Source: Paenibacillus sp. V4I7
Lineage (GTDB): Bacteria > Bacillota > Bacilli > Paenibacillales > NBRC-103111
DNA length: 64,000 nt
NCBI RefSeq assembly: GCF_030817275.1
Contig: NZ_JAUSZD010000002.1
Coordinates: 558,001-622,000 of the forward strand
Direction: 5' to 3'
Part shown: positions 46,454-54,750 of the stretch, piece after piece
How the letters are laid out: each line of letters opens with the position of its first letter
Position numbering within the stretch: the stretch's first letter is position 1
Notes under the pieces: generated by a model
The model's input: only the letters and a program-made list of their open reading frames with translations
Databases searched by the model: none
Told to the model about the DNA's origin: nothing
Translations under genes and position numbers: made by a program

Positions 46454-47097
46454 AAAAAGGACGATTTTGGCTAATGGCAGCGGGCTTCGTTGTATGCATC
46501 CTAATCATTTGGGCCATTAGCAGTGCACTTCATAAGAAACCATCCGTTTTGAGTAAGACTACAGTTGGAAGTCCCCCAATCACAAGTAGTATGAGTGGTG
46601 AAGTACCGTGGGATTATCAAGTACAGCAGGTAAAAGTCGGGGATTTATTGGATGGGGATATGGTCCTGCTGCCGAATAATGAACGGATTTCGAACGATCA
46701 GAATTTTGCTACAGGGGACCAAGTGTGGGTACTGAGCTATATGCAGGCAACAATGAAAACAGATGATCAAGGGAAGAACGATGTTACACTTTCGCAATGG
46801 AAGCCAATTAAGACATTTAAAACGAAGGAAGAAGCTGAAAAAGATTTAGCGGAGTTAAAAATAGAAATTAAGACGGATGTGAAATTAGTAGGGGTTTACA
46901 AAACGGAGCAGGATGGAAAATTTCGCTATTTCGCGGTAGCTGATCTACCAACAGGACAGAAAGTGAAGCAGCCCATTCCAGAGGAACGTTATATAAGCTT
47001 TAAAAACAAGAAGGAAGTACAGGTTATTCTAGAGGAAGTACACGATTACAGTAATTTTGATCAAGCTATGGCGAAATTTCGGGGGTGGGCAGAATGA
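46450..47097 (+). CDS. Single-pass membrane protein of unknown function
   Basis: 215 residues from TTG 46450, overlapping the ligase stop by 4 bases (AGGAGTG upstream). One N-terminal helix (about 7-27), a short linker, then a predicted extracytoplasmic beta-rich domain (about 50-215) containing GDLLDGDMVLLPNNERI and KYFAVADLP-like strands. No recognised family. Its place between the ATP-grasp and DUF350 genes suggests it is a subunit of the same envelope system. Confidence 0.65.
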   Translation: MKKGRFWLMAAGFVVCILIIWAISSALHKKPSVLSKTTVGSPPITSSMSGEVPWDYQVQQVKVGDLLDGDMVLLPNNERISNDQNFATGDQVWVLSYMQATMKTDDQGKNDVTLSQWKPIKTFKTKEEAEKDLAELKIEIKTDVKLVGVYKTEQDGKFRYFAVADLPTGQKVKQPIPEERYISFKNKKEVQVILEEVHDYSNFDQAMAKFRGWAE

Positions 47098-47483
47098 TAG
47101 TTTTGGATATAGTAATTAGTTTATTTGTGATTGTCCTGCTGCAATTCGCAGGTATGTACGTGTTTAGTTTAATGACGCCCTACCGCGATATGGAGGAAAT
47201 AAACAATGGCAATGTAGCCGTCGGCATCACCATGGGTGGTAAATTTATAGCTACAGCGATTGTATTAGGCATTGCGGCTTACACGAATTCTTCGATCTGG
47301 CATATGAGCCTATGGTTCGCGGTAGGGTATGTATGTTTGCTTGCTACGTATTGGATCTTTGATTGGCTTACACCAGGTGTGAAGCTATCTGATCAACTAA
47401 AGCAAGGGAATGTAGCGGTTGGCACGCTGCTAGCTGCCGTCTATATTGGAATCGCAATTGCAGTCAGCAGTCTTATTATTTAA
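47094..47483 (+). CDS. DUF350 membrane protein (YjfL-like)
   Basis: 129 residues, four membrane helices in two DUF350 repeats: NNGNVAVGITMGGKFIATAIVLG and KQGNVAVGTLLAAVYIGIAIA. ATG 47094 overlaps the previous stop (ATGA). In E. coli DUF350 protein YjfL is encoded with an ATP-grasp ligase (YjfC) and DUF1190 protein (YjfM), so the same grouping recurs here. Function unknown. It ends one base before the convergent HD-GYP stop. Confidence 0.88.
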   Translation: MIVLDIVISLFVIVLLQFAGMYVFSLMTPYRDMEEINNGNVAVGITMGGKFIATAIVLGIAAYTNSSIWHMSLWFAVGYVCLLATYWIFDWLTPGVKLSDQLKQGNVAVGTLLAAVYIGIAIAVSSLII

Positions 47484-48533
47484 TTAGATGGCGATTTTCG
47501 TTATTTCTACGTCGCCAAGTTGTGATAGATCCAAGAATTGATTATTAATGTTAATGAGCGGTCGGAAGAAATCAGTTGGATTTATCATGACGATCGTACC
47601 GACGCGTCCGTCACTTAGTAATACTTTCTTACCGATAAAATTAGGAATCATGTTGCGGATAAATACTTGAGTTATTTTTGGATCAAGCTGGCCAAAACTC
47701 ATGCGGTACAGTTCCTTCAGAACGATCAGTAGATCACGTTTTTGCTGGTAAACCCGGTTGCAGATCATAGCACTGTAAACGTCTGCAACCGAAATTATAA
47801 GCGAGTATGAATGGATTTCTGTACTCTTTTTGCGTAAAGGATAGCCTGTACCATCCATACGTTCATGGTGCTCTAGAGCAACGAGAGCAAGGGGATTGTC
47901 ATTTAAGGATTTTTTGATGATTTCATAGCCATATATCGTATGTTTCTGAATTTCATTGTACTCATCGTTGGTTAGCTTTGCGGGTTTATGTAGAATGTCT
48001 GAATGGATTTTACTTTTGCCGATATCGTGTAGATAGCCTGCCTTTCCAATATGAAGGGCTTCTTTCTCACTTTTATTCATCCACTTAGCAATAAAGTAGG
48101 ATAACATACCTACTTGCACACTGTGTTGGTACGTATAATCATCATTGCTGTTCAAAGAAAGCAGTAACGAAACAACGTCTTTCTCCTCCTGAAAGCCTTC
48201 TATCATCGGATTGAAAGCGGATTCTATAAGTTCAATATGAATAGATTCTCCGTTTTGTACGGCAGCAAATATATCTTTTATACCGGTGATTGCATCGTTA
48301 AAAGAGTGTAATTGCTTGCTATTTGCTTGTCGGACTGTAGGCTCTTCAAACTCATTAACGGCTTCATTCCCTCTAGGGTGTATATCGACATATTCTACAT
48401 TGTGGCGATTGAGCATCAAAATATCTCCGCTATCAACGACAGTGCCTGATGAAAGAAGATGAAGTCCTACCATATTATAGGAATCAGAAATAAGCTTATC
48501 ACCCACAATAAGTTGAAGCACATGTATACGCAT
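47484..48533 (-). CDS. HD-GYP domain protein, c-di-GMP phosphodiesterase-like
   Basis: 349 residues from ATG 48533, which has AGGAGAGGAG just upstream; an earlier TTG/GTG extension is not supported. N-terminal unknown domain (about 1-110), HD-GYP core (about 125-300) with GYLHDIGKSKIH, the HHERMDGTGYP GYP loop and the HTIYGYEI helix, C-terminal beta domain. All metal ligands of HD-GYP enzymes appear present. It probably hydrolyses c-di-GMP. Confidence 0.88.
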   Translation of the reverse strand: MRIHVLQLIVGDKLISDSYNMVGLHLLSSGTVVDSGDILMLNRHNVEYVDIHPRGNEAVNEFEEPTVRQANSKQLHSFNDAITGIKDIFAAVQNGESIHIELIESAFNPMIEGFQEEKDVVSLLLSLNSNDDYTYQHSVQVGMLSYFIAKWMNKSEKEALHIGKAGYLHDIGKSKIHSDILHKPAKLTNDEYNEIQKHTIYGYEIIKKSLNDNPLALVALEHHERMDGTGYPLRKKSTEIHSYSLIISVADVYSAMICNRVYQQKRDLLIVLKELYRMSFGQLDPKITQVFIRNMIPNFIGKKVLLSDGRVGTIVMINPTDFFRPLININNQFLDLSQLGDVEITKIAI

Positions 48534-48589
48534 AGAAGCTCCTCTCCTAGTCCTATAATCCATCGGTTTTCCGTAGGTATATGGTTATA

Positions 48590-49654
48590 CTACATCCCAA
48601 TATATCGGCTGTAAAGACTTTTAGCCTGAATTAAATCTTCGGTTCCTTGGATAAGGACACGGCCATCTGGAAAGATGATCATGTGCAAATCCGGGGCTGC
48701 TTCGAACTTTAAAAGGAAGCGATTTTTCTCTACCGGTCCAAGTGGTTTTAATCGTTCTTCCCAATATTCAAGGGGTTTGTCGGAAGGAATTACCGGATGA
48801 ATCTGGACGGAATTACGACCGCATAAGGATTGAATCGTGTCACTTTCCACACCGACTTCTAAGTAATCGAACTGCTTCATTGCGCAGGCGGGACAGTCTG
48901 ATTTAAGCGCACCTGCGACACTAATCGCTGAATTCTGATTGAACCATAAGTCCCATTGCTGCATTCTAAGATTAAGCTGTTCGTTCGCGCCAACAAGCAA
49001 TTTAAGAGCTTCCGTTGCTTGAAAGGAAGCTACAACATGAATGATTCCGCCAATAACGCCAGCAGTATCACAGGTTTCAGTCGTGCCTGCGGCGGGAGCT
49101 TGTGTGAAAAGGCAGCGAAGGCATGGTGTTTGTCCCGGAAGGATCGTCAAAGAGACTCCTCTAGAGGCGACAGCACCTCCATAAATCCAAGGAATCCCTA
49201 GTTTGATACTTACATCGTTAATCAGGAAGCGAACCGAAAAGTTATCGGTTCCATCAAGAATTAAATCTACATCGCTTAATAACTTTACAGCATTCAAGGA
49301 ATTCAGATCGGTTACATGAGGCTCAATCGTTACCTGCGAATTTACGAGTTGTAACCGTTTTGCTGCTGCAATCGCTTTGGGTGTGGTGGAAGCTGCATCT
49401 TCTTCATCGTAGAGCATTTGTCGTTGTAAGTTGCTAGTATCGACAAAATCACGATCAATCAGTCGTACATAACCGACCCCTGCACGAACCATATGGTTGG
49501 CAAGAACGGTGCCTAGAGCACCCATTCCTACGATAGCAACTCGACTTCCTCCGAGTTTGCGCTGTCCTTCTTTACCAATGGGGGAAAACAGGACTTGTCT
49601 GGAATAGCGCGTATCAACGTCTTCATTCTGATCTCTACGTAAATGAGTGTCCAA
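48590..49654 (-). CDS. MoeB/ThiF-like E1 adenylyltransferase
   Basis: 354 residues. RYSRQVLF start, nucleotide loop VGMGALGTVLANHMVRAG, RDFVDTSNLQRQML, DGTDNFSVRFLIND, zinc Cys in CLRC and CPAC, and catalytic Cys in ETCDTAGVIG. It would adenylate the C-terminal Gly of a MoaD- or ThiS-like ubiquitin-fold partner. A C-terminal ubiquitin-fold-binding extension (about 255-354) follows. It lies 22 bases downstream of a MoaD-MoaE fusion gene on the same strand, so molybdopterin synthase is the natural client. Confidence 0.88.
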   Translation of the reverse strand: MDTHLRRDQNEDVDTRYSRQVLFSPIGKEGQRKLGGSRVAIVGMGALGTVLANHMVRAGVGYVRLIDRDFVDTSNLQRQMLYDEEDAASTTPKAIAAAKRLQLVNSQVTIEPHVTDLNSLNAVKLLSDVDLILDGTDNFSVRFLINDVSIKLGIPWIYGGAVASRGVSLTILPGQTPCLRCLFTQAPAAGTTETCDTAGVIGGIIHVVASFQATEALKLLVGANEQLNLRMQQWDLWFNQNSAISVAGALKSDCPACAMKQFDYLEVGVESDTIQSLCGRNSVQIHPVIPSDKPLEYWEERLKPLGPVEKNRFLLKFEAAPDLHMIIFPDGRVLIQGTEDLIQAKSLYSRYIGM

Positions 49655-49676
49655 GTGTGGTCATCTCCTGTCTGGT

Positions 49677-50378
49677 TTATTCGAATTGTGGCGTTTGGAG
49701 CGGGTTCCAGGGACCTGTTTGGCTGCCTTTCCACTCCGAGCCATCTTCCCATATCTCTTTTTTCCAAATGGGTACGATTTGTTTTAGGCGTTCAATCGCA
49801 TACCGACTCGCTTCATAGCAATGGACGCGATGCGGGGATGAAACGGCAATAACGACGCTAGCTTCGGCAATAGCGACCTTGCCCAAACGGTGAGTAATTG
49901 CACAAAGCGTGCCTGGCCACTGATTTTCTATCTCTTCACCGATGGTTTCCATGGTTTTGAGTGCCATCGGGATGTAGGCTTCATACTCCAAAAGGACGGT
50001 CCGCTGCCCATAGGTCATCTCTCTTGTTGTCCCTATGAAAGCAAGCGAAGCGCCGTGATTGGGGTGGTTGACTTTAGAAGCTACCTTGGATGGATCAATC
50101 GTATCGTGGGTGATTTCATACTTAGATGGTTGACCGCCTGACACAGGGGGAATCAGTGCAATTTCATCGGCAGCTGTGACGATTTCCTGATCTCCGGCAT
50201 AAGCTTGATTTTTAGCAAAAAAACAGGTCGCAAGTTGAGAGGAAGCTGCCGGATAGGCTGCTGTGATCTGCTTTTTGAGCTGCTCAATAGAAATAGATTC
50301 TTGTTCGATATCTATAATTAGGATGGAAGTCCCGAATAGGTCTACCAAACCTGCAAAGAGTTGGATGTGTATGTTCAC
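49677..50378 (-). CDS. MoaD-MoaE fusion, molybdopterin synthase (MoaX-like)
   Basis: 233 residues. Residues 1-82 are MoaD: ubiquitin fold, ending IPPVSGG, the di-glycine that in free MoaD is thiocarboxylated. Residues about 86-233 are MoaE: HDTIDP, GASLAFIGTTREMTYGQRTVLLEYEAY, HRLGKVAIAEASVVIAVSSPHR and IVPIWKKEIW with the catalytic lysines. The di-glycine is internal, so activity needs cleavage after it, as reported for MoaX of Mycobacterium tuberculosis. It precedes the MoeB-like gene. Confidence 0.88.
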   Translation of the reverse strand: MNIHIQLFAGLVDLFGTSILIIDIEQESISIEQLKKQITAAYPAASSQLATCFFAKNQAYAGDQEIVTAADEIALIPPVSGGQPSKYEITHDTIDPSKVASKVNHPNHGASLAFIGTTREMTYGQRTVLLEYEAYIPMALKTMETIGEEIENQWPGTLCAITHRLGKVAIAEASVVIAVSSPHRVHCYEASRYAIERLKQIVPIWKKEIWEDGSEWKGSQTGPWNPLQTPQFE

Positions 50379-50506
50379 GGCTCTGCTCCTAATGGCTTAG
50401 TTGTTGGAATCCCTTACAGCATATCATATTTTGACCTGAAAATGGTATAATGGGTAGAGCAATTGGATAATAAATGGCGCTTAATGATGAGAGGGGAAAT
50501 GTATTC

Positions 50507-50977
50507 ATGCAAGAAGATTTGCGCATACAAGTGTCAGACCTACATATAAAAAATGAAGCATTCACGATATCCGAGATGGTTGCACTTGCTGAGCAGCAGT
50601 TATCGCTTCAGGAGCGTGTACCGAATGTGCAGGGAGATGCCTTTGATTTGAAATCGTGGTATCGGAGCTGGAAGAGAAGCCGTAATGGAGGGCATGCTGA
50701 AGAACCTACGCATCTGAAAGTGGAGGCAGTAGACGAATTTGAAGCACTAATGCCTTGGTCACAATTAGATTCCGCCTTATTTCTATATGCTCAAGATGGA
50801 CAAGCGCTCAAGAAAGGTTATCCGATTCGTCTTTACGTGCCGGATGGCAGCAGTGAATGTCTCAATGTCAAAAGTGTTATCAAAGTGTGGTTTCTTCATG
50901 ATCAGGCGCTCGGGGAAGAAGCGACTTTCGGATTCAAAAACAGAGTGGCACTTGATGAGCTAAAATTCAAGAAATGA
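50507..50977 (+). CDS. Stand-alone fragment of a sulfite-oxidase-like molybdopterin domain
   Basis: 156 residues from ATG 50507 (GAGGGG 10 bases upstream). The segment EEPTHLKVEAVDEFEALMPWSQLDSALFLYAQDGQALKKGYPIRLYVPDG followed by KSVIKVW follows the C-terminal half of the oxidoreductase molybdopterin-binding (SUOX) fold, with the GYPIRL...P element, but the N-terminal half carrying the cofactor Cys is absent. It is divergent from the Moco fusion gene. Could be a degenerate binding protein or accessory domain. Identification by pattern only. Confidence 0.5.
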   Translation: MQEDLRIQVSDLHIKNEAFTISEMVALAEQQLSLQERVPNVQGDAFDLKSWYRSWKRSRNGGHAEEPTHLKVEAVDEFEALMPWSQLDSALFLYAQDGQALKKGYPIRLYVPDGSSECLNVKSVIKVWFLHDQALGEEATFGFKNRVALDELKFKK

Positions 50978-51045
50978 GAGGCCATTCTAGTGCATAAGAT
51001 TAGACATGCTTCGGATCTGACTTACAAAGAAAAGAGGTGAACGGT

Positions 51046-52506
51046 GTGTCTGAGCCCTTGCAACGACTCGTTATATTACATACGAATGACATTCATAGTC
51101 ATTTTGAACAGATGCCCAAAATTAGCGCGTACTTTGATCGTGTGCGTCGACTGTGGCCGGCTGATCAGGTGTTGACACTTGATATTGGCGATCATATGGA
51201 CCGGATGCGCCCTGAAACGGAAGGCACGAATGCTTCTGCCAACTTGGAAATTATGAACGTGACCGGCTATGAAGCGATGGTCATGGGTAATAATGAAGGG
51301 CTGACGTTCACACCGGAATTGTTAAGAACGGTTGTGAAGGAGCATGCCAAATTCCCAATTATCGGCAGCAATATTATAGAAGTGGCGACGAATAAGACGC
51401 CGGATTGGATGCTTCCTACACTTACGATTGAGAAATCGGGTCTCACCATTGGAATCATCGGGGTAACAGCGGCTTATCAAGCGTACTATGAACTGCTTGG
51501 ATGGCATGTAACGGACCCACTCGAAGCTGTAAAGGCCTATGCTAGGCTTCTTCGCCCAAGGGTGGATATCATTGTTGTCATGTCCCACTTGGGATTGCGT
51601 TCGGATCAACGTATGGCTGAGGAGCTGGAAGGCATCGATATCATCCTCGGCGGCCATACGCATCATGTACTGGAGGAGCCGCTCCTGCTCAGCGGCACCT
51701 ATATTTGCGCGGCCGGCAAGTTCGGTCAGTATGCCGGCCATATTGAACTTGCCTACGATCCGGCGCAGCGCCGGATCGTGGAGCTCCAAGGCCGCGTCGT
51801 CCCTATGACGGACGCAAGTGAAGAAGACAGCAGCGTTACCGAGCTGCTGGAGCACTACCGCATCGCCAGCGCAGCGGCGCTGAATGCGGAGGTGGCGCAG
51901 CTGCGGGAACCGCTGCGCCTCGATTGGTACGGCGAATCCCCGCTCGGCAACTTGCTTGCCGCAGGGATTCGCCGCTGGACCAGCGCCGAAATCGGGCTGG
52001 TCAATAGCGGCCAGCTCCTTCAGGGACTGAAGGAGGGGCGCCTGACACGCGGCAGATTGCTGGAAATCTGCCCAGGTCCGATCAACCCCTGCCGGCTGCT
52101 GCTCAGCGGGGCGGACCTGATGCAAGCACTCGAAGAGTCGCTGCTTGGCGAGTTCATGGAGAAGCCGATTCGCGGCTTCGGCTTCCGTGGCGAGGTGCTG
52201 GGCGTGCTGTGTGTCGACGGATTGACCGTCATGACCGACAGCACACGTGCACCTTACGAACGCATCATCGCGGTGAACGTGGGCGATGAGCCTTTAGACC
52301 TTAGTCGTGACTATGTCGTTGGCACGATCGACATGTTTACTTTCGGCTCAGGTTATTTATCGCTCGGTCGCGGCAAACAGGTGACGTATATGCTGCCTGA
52401 ATTTATCCGTGATGTACTAGCTTTTGAGCTTCGCGACGAAGACGCGATAGTAAGCAGTCATTTCCTAAGATTTACGGATAGAAGACCTAATGCAAATAAC
52501 GAATAA
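51046..52506 (+). CDS. yunD: Calcineurin-like phosphoesterase / 5'-nucleotidase (YunD-like)
   Basis: 486 residues from GTG 51046 (AAAGAGGTG 7 bases upstream). N-terminal metallophosphatase domain (about 1-230): ILHTNDIHSHFEQ, DIGDHMDRM, MGNNEGL, VVMSHLG and GGHTHHVLEE, giving the two-metal site. C-terminal 5'-nucleotidase domain (about 270-480). No signal peptide, so cytoplasmic, like B. subtilis YunD. The stretch from about 51650 to 52270 is strikingly G+C-rich compared with the start and end of the same gene. Confidence 0.9.
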   Translation: MSEPLQRLVILHTNDIHSHFEQMPKISAYFDRVRRLWPADQVLTLDIGDHMDRMRPETEGTNASANLEIMNVTGYEAMVMGNNEGLTFTPELLRTVVKEHAKFPIIGSNIIEVATNKTPDWMLPTLTIEKSGLTIGIIGVTAAYQAYYELLGWHVTDPLEAVKAYARLLRPRVDIIVVMSHLGLRSDQRMAEELEGIDIILGGHTHHVLEEPLLLSGTYICAAGKFGQYAGHIELAYDPAQRRIVELQGRVVPMTDASEEDSSVTELLEHYRIASAAALNAEVAQLREPLRLDWYGESPLGNLLAAGIRRWTSAEIGLVNSGQLLQGLKEGRLTRGRLLEICPGPINPCRLLLSGADLMQALEESLLGEFMEKPIRGFGFRGEVLGVLCVDGLTVMTDSTRAPYERIIAVNVGDEPLDLSRDYVVGTIDMFTFGSGYLSLGRGKQVTYMLPEFIRDVLAFELRDEDAIVSSHFLRFTDRRPNANNE

Positions 52507-52618
52507 GTCGAACAACCACGACCTTTGTCGAAGGAGTTGTCAGATCTACCAAGTTACAGGTAGAATAGATAATTGGACAGGAGTACATCTATAAACTCTC
52601 AACTCATAGGGGGAAACC

Positions 52619-53431
52619 ATGCATACTATTTTTGAAGCGATCATCATAGGGATCGTAGAGGGATTGACTGAGTTTTTACCGGTTTCTTCTACAGGGCATA
52701 TGATTCTAGCACAAAGCCTATTAAACACCAAAAATGATGAAGTGATGCAAACTTTTAATTTTTTCATCCAACTAGGTGCTATTCTGGCCGTCGTGCTCAT
52801 TTATTGGAAACGGATTTTATCCTTATTCGGATTAGTTAAAAGGAAAAGCGAGAGTAGAGCTGGGAATAAACTGAATTTACTGCACATTCTCATCGGTATC
52901 CTACCAGCAGGGATTATCGGCATCATGTTTAATGATATCGTCGATGAGAAGCTTTTTAACGCAACAACGGTATTGATCGGGCTTGTCCTTGGGGGCATCT
53001 TGTTGATCATCGCGGAGAAGAAGAAGGAAAAGCCAAGTGTTGAGGTTTTGGATGATTTAACGTATCGTCAAGCATTCTTTATCGGTTTGTGGCAATTGGT
53101 TTCCATTTGGCCTGGGTTCTCTCGGTCTGGATCGACGATTGCCGGTGGGATGCTCTCCGGCGTAAGCCGAGCCGCTTCTGCAGACTTCACCTTCATTATG
53201 GCGATTCCCATTATGTTTGGAGCTTCTGGCGTATATATTCTCAAAAACTACGACGCACTCTCCTTGAATGATCTACCCTTTTTCGCAGTAGGCTTTGTCG
53301 TTGCATTTATCGTAGCGTTGTTGGCTGTCTTCTCTTTCATCAAGTTTGTTCAAAATATGAAATTAACGTATTTTGCTTACTACCGGTTTGCATTAGCCAT
53401 CATTTTCGCTCTTTATATGTACTTAAAGTAA
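52619..53431 (+). CDS. uppP: Undecaprenyl-diphosphate phosphatase
   Basis: 270 residues, about eight membrane helices. BacA/UppP signatures GIVEGLTEFLPVSSTGHMIL near residue 15 and WPGFSRSGSTIAGGMLSG near 165. It recycles the lipid carrier for cell-wall synthesis by removing a phosphate and can raise bacitracin resistance. GGGGG lies shortly before the ATG. Terminator follows. Confidence 0.96.
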   Translation: MHTIFEAIIIGIVEGLTEFLPVSSTGHMILAQSLLNTKNDEVMQTFNFFIQLGAILAVVLIYWKRILSLFGLVKRKSESRAGNKLNLLHILIGILPAGIIGIMFNDIVDEKLFNATTVLIGLVLGGILLIIAEKKKEKPSVEVLDDLTYRQAFFIGLWQLVSIWPGFSRSGSTIAGGMLSGVSRAASADFTFIMAIPIMFGASGVYILKNYDALSLNDLPFFAVGFVVAFIVALLAVFSFIKFVQNMKLTYFAYYRFALAIIFALYMYLK

Positions 53432-53451
53432 CAATAACTCTTTTATTTATC

Positions 53452-53480
53452 GAACCGCGTCGAATGATGCGGTTTTTTTT
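53452..53480 (+). terminator. Terminator after uppP
   Basis: AACCGC (53453-53458) pairs with GCGGTT (53469-53474), followed by T7. Confidence 0.85.
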
Positions 53481-53549
53481 ATTGAACTTTATTGTGAAAT
53501 CTATTACATTTAAATAGAAAGTAACGCTCACCTATGCGGGGGTCCTGAA

Positions 53550-54680
53550 ATGCTGTTAATGCCGATCAACATGTGTCACCCTGGAATGAGGTTGGCCAAG
53601 AATATTTACAACGACGATGGTATGGTCCTGCTGGCCGTTAATGTTGAGCTTTCTCAGAGACTCATTGATCGACTTTTTACATACGGAATCGACTACATAT
53701 ATATTCAAGATTCTCGGACCAATGACATCATTCAAGAGGATATTATTCAAGATGAAACGAGAACGAAAGCTGTTCTCGAAATCCGCAATACCTTTAAGAA
53801 GGTCATGGAAGATTCAAACAAACGCGGTGCCGTTAGTTATTATGACATCGGTCGTAATTTCAAAGATGTGATGAAAATGATTATTGACGATCTAAGCGCT
53901 CATCAAGGGGCTATGGTTATGCTCAATAATATGAATGTGAAAGATAATTATTTATTTCAGCATTCTGTGAATGTAAGTATTTATGCCATCATGCTGGGAA
54001 TTAGCTATGGGTACAGTCGTGAGAACCTTGAAACACTCGGATTGGGAGCTTTGCTTCACGATATTGGTAAGACGAAAGTACCGCTTGGTATTCTTCGCAA
54101 GCCTTCGCAATTGACCGAACAAGAGTTTACTGAGATGAAGAATCATACGACATACGGTTTTAACATTTTGAAAGACGAACCAAACATTCCTCTTCTGTCG
54201 GCGCATTGTGCTCTTCAGCACCATGAGCGAATTAACGGAAGCGGTTATCCGCGTAGGATTCAAGGTACAGAAATTAATGAATTTGCCAAATGGATTGGTT
54301 TAGTCGATTCTTATGATGCTATGACCACTACAAGAGTATATAGAAGACCTTTACTGCCGCATGAAGCTATGGAACAATTGTTCGCGGGCTCTGGCACGAT
54401 GTATGATCAAAGTCAGATTGCCTTATTTCGTGATAAAATCGCGATTTACCCCTTAGGCATAACCGTTCGATTGAATACCGGGGAGTTTGGCATTGTTTCT
54501 AAGTTAAACGTAACCGTGCCACACAGGCCGATCGTTCGTGTGCTGGAGGATCAATCCGGTCAAGTGCTCAAAGAACCGTATGAAATTGACCTGTCAACGA
54601 AGCTTTCTACATTAATTTCAGAAATTGGGGAAATTAAAGTAGGCGAATTTGATCCAGAAAGTATGCCGACCATATTTTAA
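53550..54680 (+). CDS. HD-GYP domain protein, c-di-GMP phosphodiesterase-like
   Basis: 376 residues. N-terminal regulatory part (about 1-125), HD-GYP core (about 130-300): HSVNVSIYAIM, LLHDIGKTKVP, HHERINGSGYPRRI and ADSYDAMTT-like VDSYDAMTTTRVYR. C-terminal beta domain after about residue 305. Resembles the other HD-GYP protein in the window in layout, hinting at paralogy. GGGGGT precedes the ATG; terminator follows. Confidence 0.9.
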   Translation: MLLMPINMCHPGMRLAKNIYNDDGMVLLAVNVELSQRLIDRLFTYGIDYIYIQDSRTNDIIQEDIIQDETRTKAVLEIRNTFKKVMEDSNKRGAVSYYDIGRNFKDVMKMIIDDLSAHQGAMVMLNNMNVKDNYLFQHSVNVSIYAIMLGISYGYSRENLETLGLGALLHDIGKTKVPLGILRKPSQLTEQEFTEMKNHTTYGFNILKDEPNIPLLSAHCALQHHERINGSGYPRRIQGTEINEFAKWIGLVDSYDAMTTTRVYRRPLLPHEAMEQLFAGSGTMYDQSQIALFRDKIAIYPLGITVRLNTGEFGIVSKLNVTVPHRPIVRVLEDQSGQVLKEPYEIDLSTKLSTLISEIGEIKVGEFDPESMPTIF

Positions 54681-54703
54681 GATAAAATATAGATAACAAG
54701 TAT

Positions 54704-54732
54704 GAAGAACCTGGGAATCCAGGTTCTTTTTG
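54704..54732 (+). terminator. Terminator between HD-GYP and MMPL genes
   Basis: AAGAACCTGG (54705-54714), GAAT loop, CCAGGTTCTT (54719-54728), then TTT. Confidence 0.9.
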
Positions 54733-54750
54733 CAAATTAGGGGGATGCAT

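Noticed and set aside
51322-52125. 267-residue minus-strand frame opposite yunD
   Set aside because: Product of the G+C-rich stretch; no ribosome site, and the plus-strand phosphatase motifs are clear.
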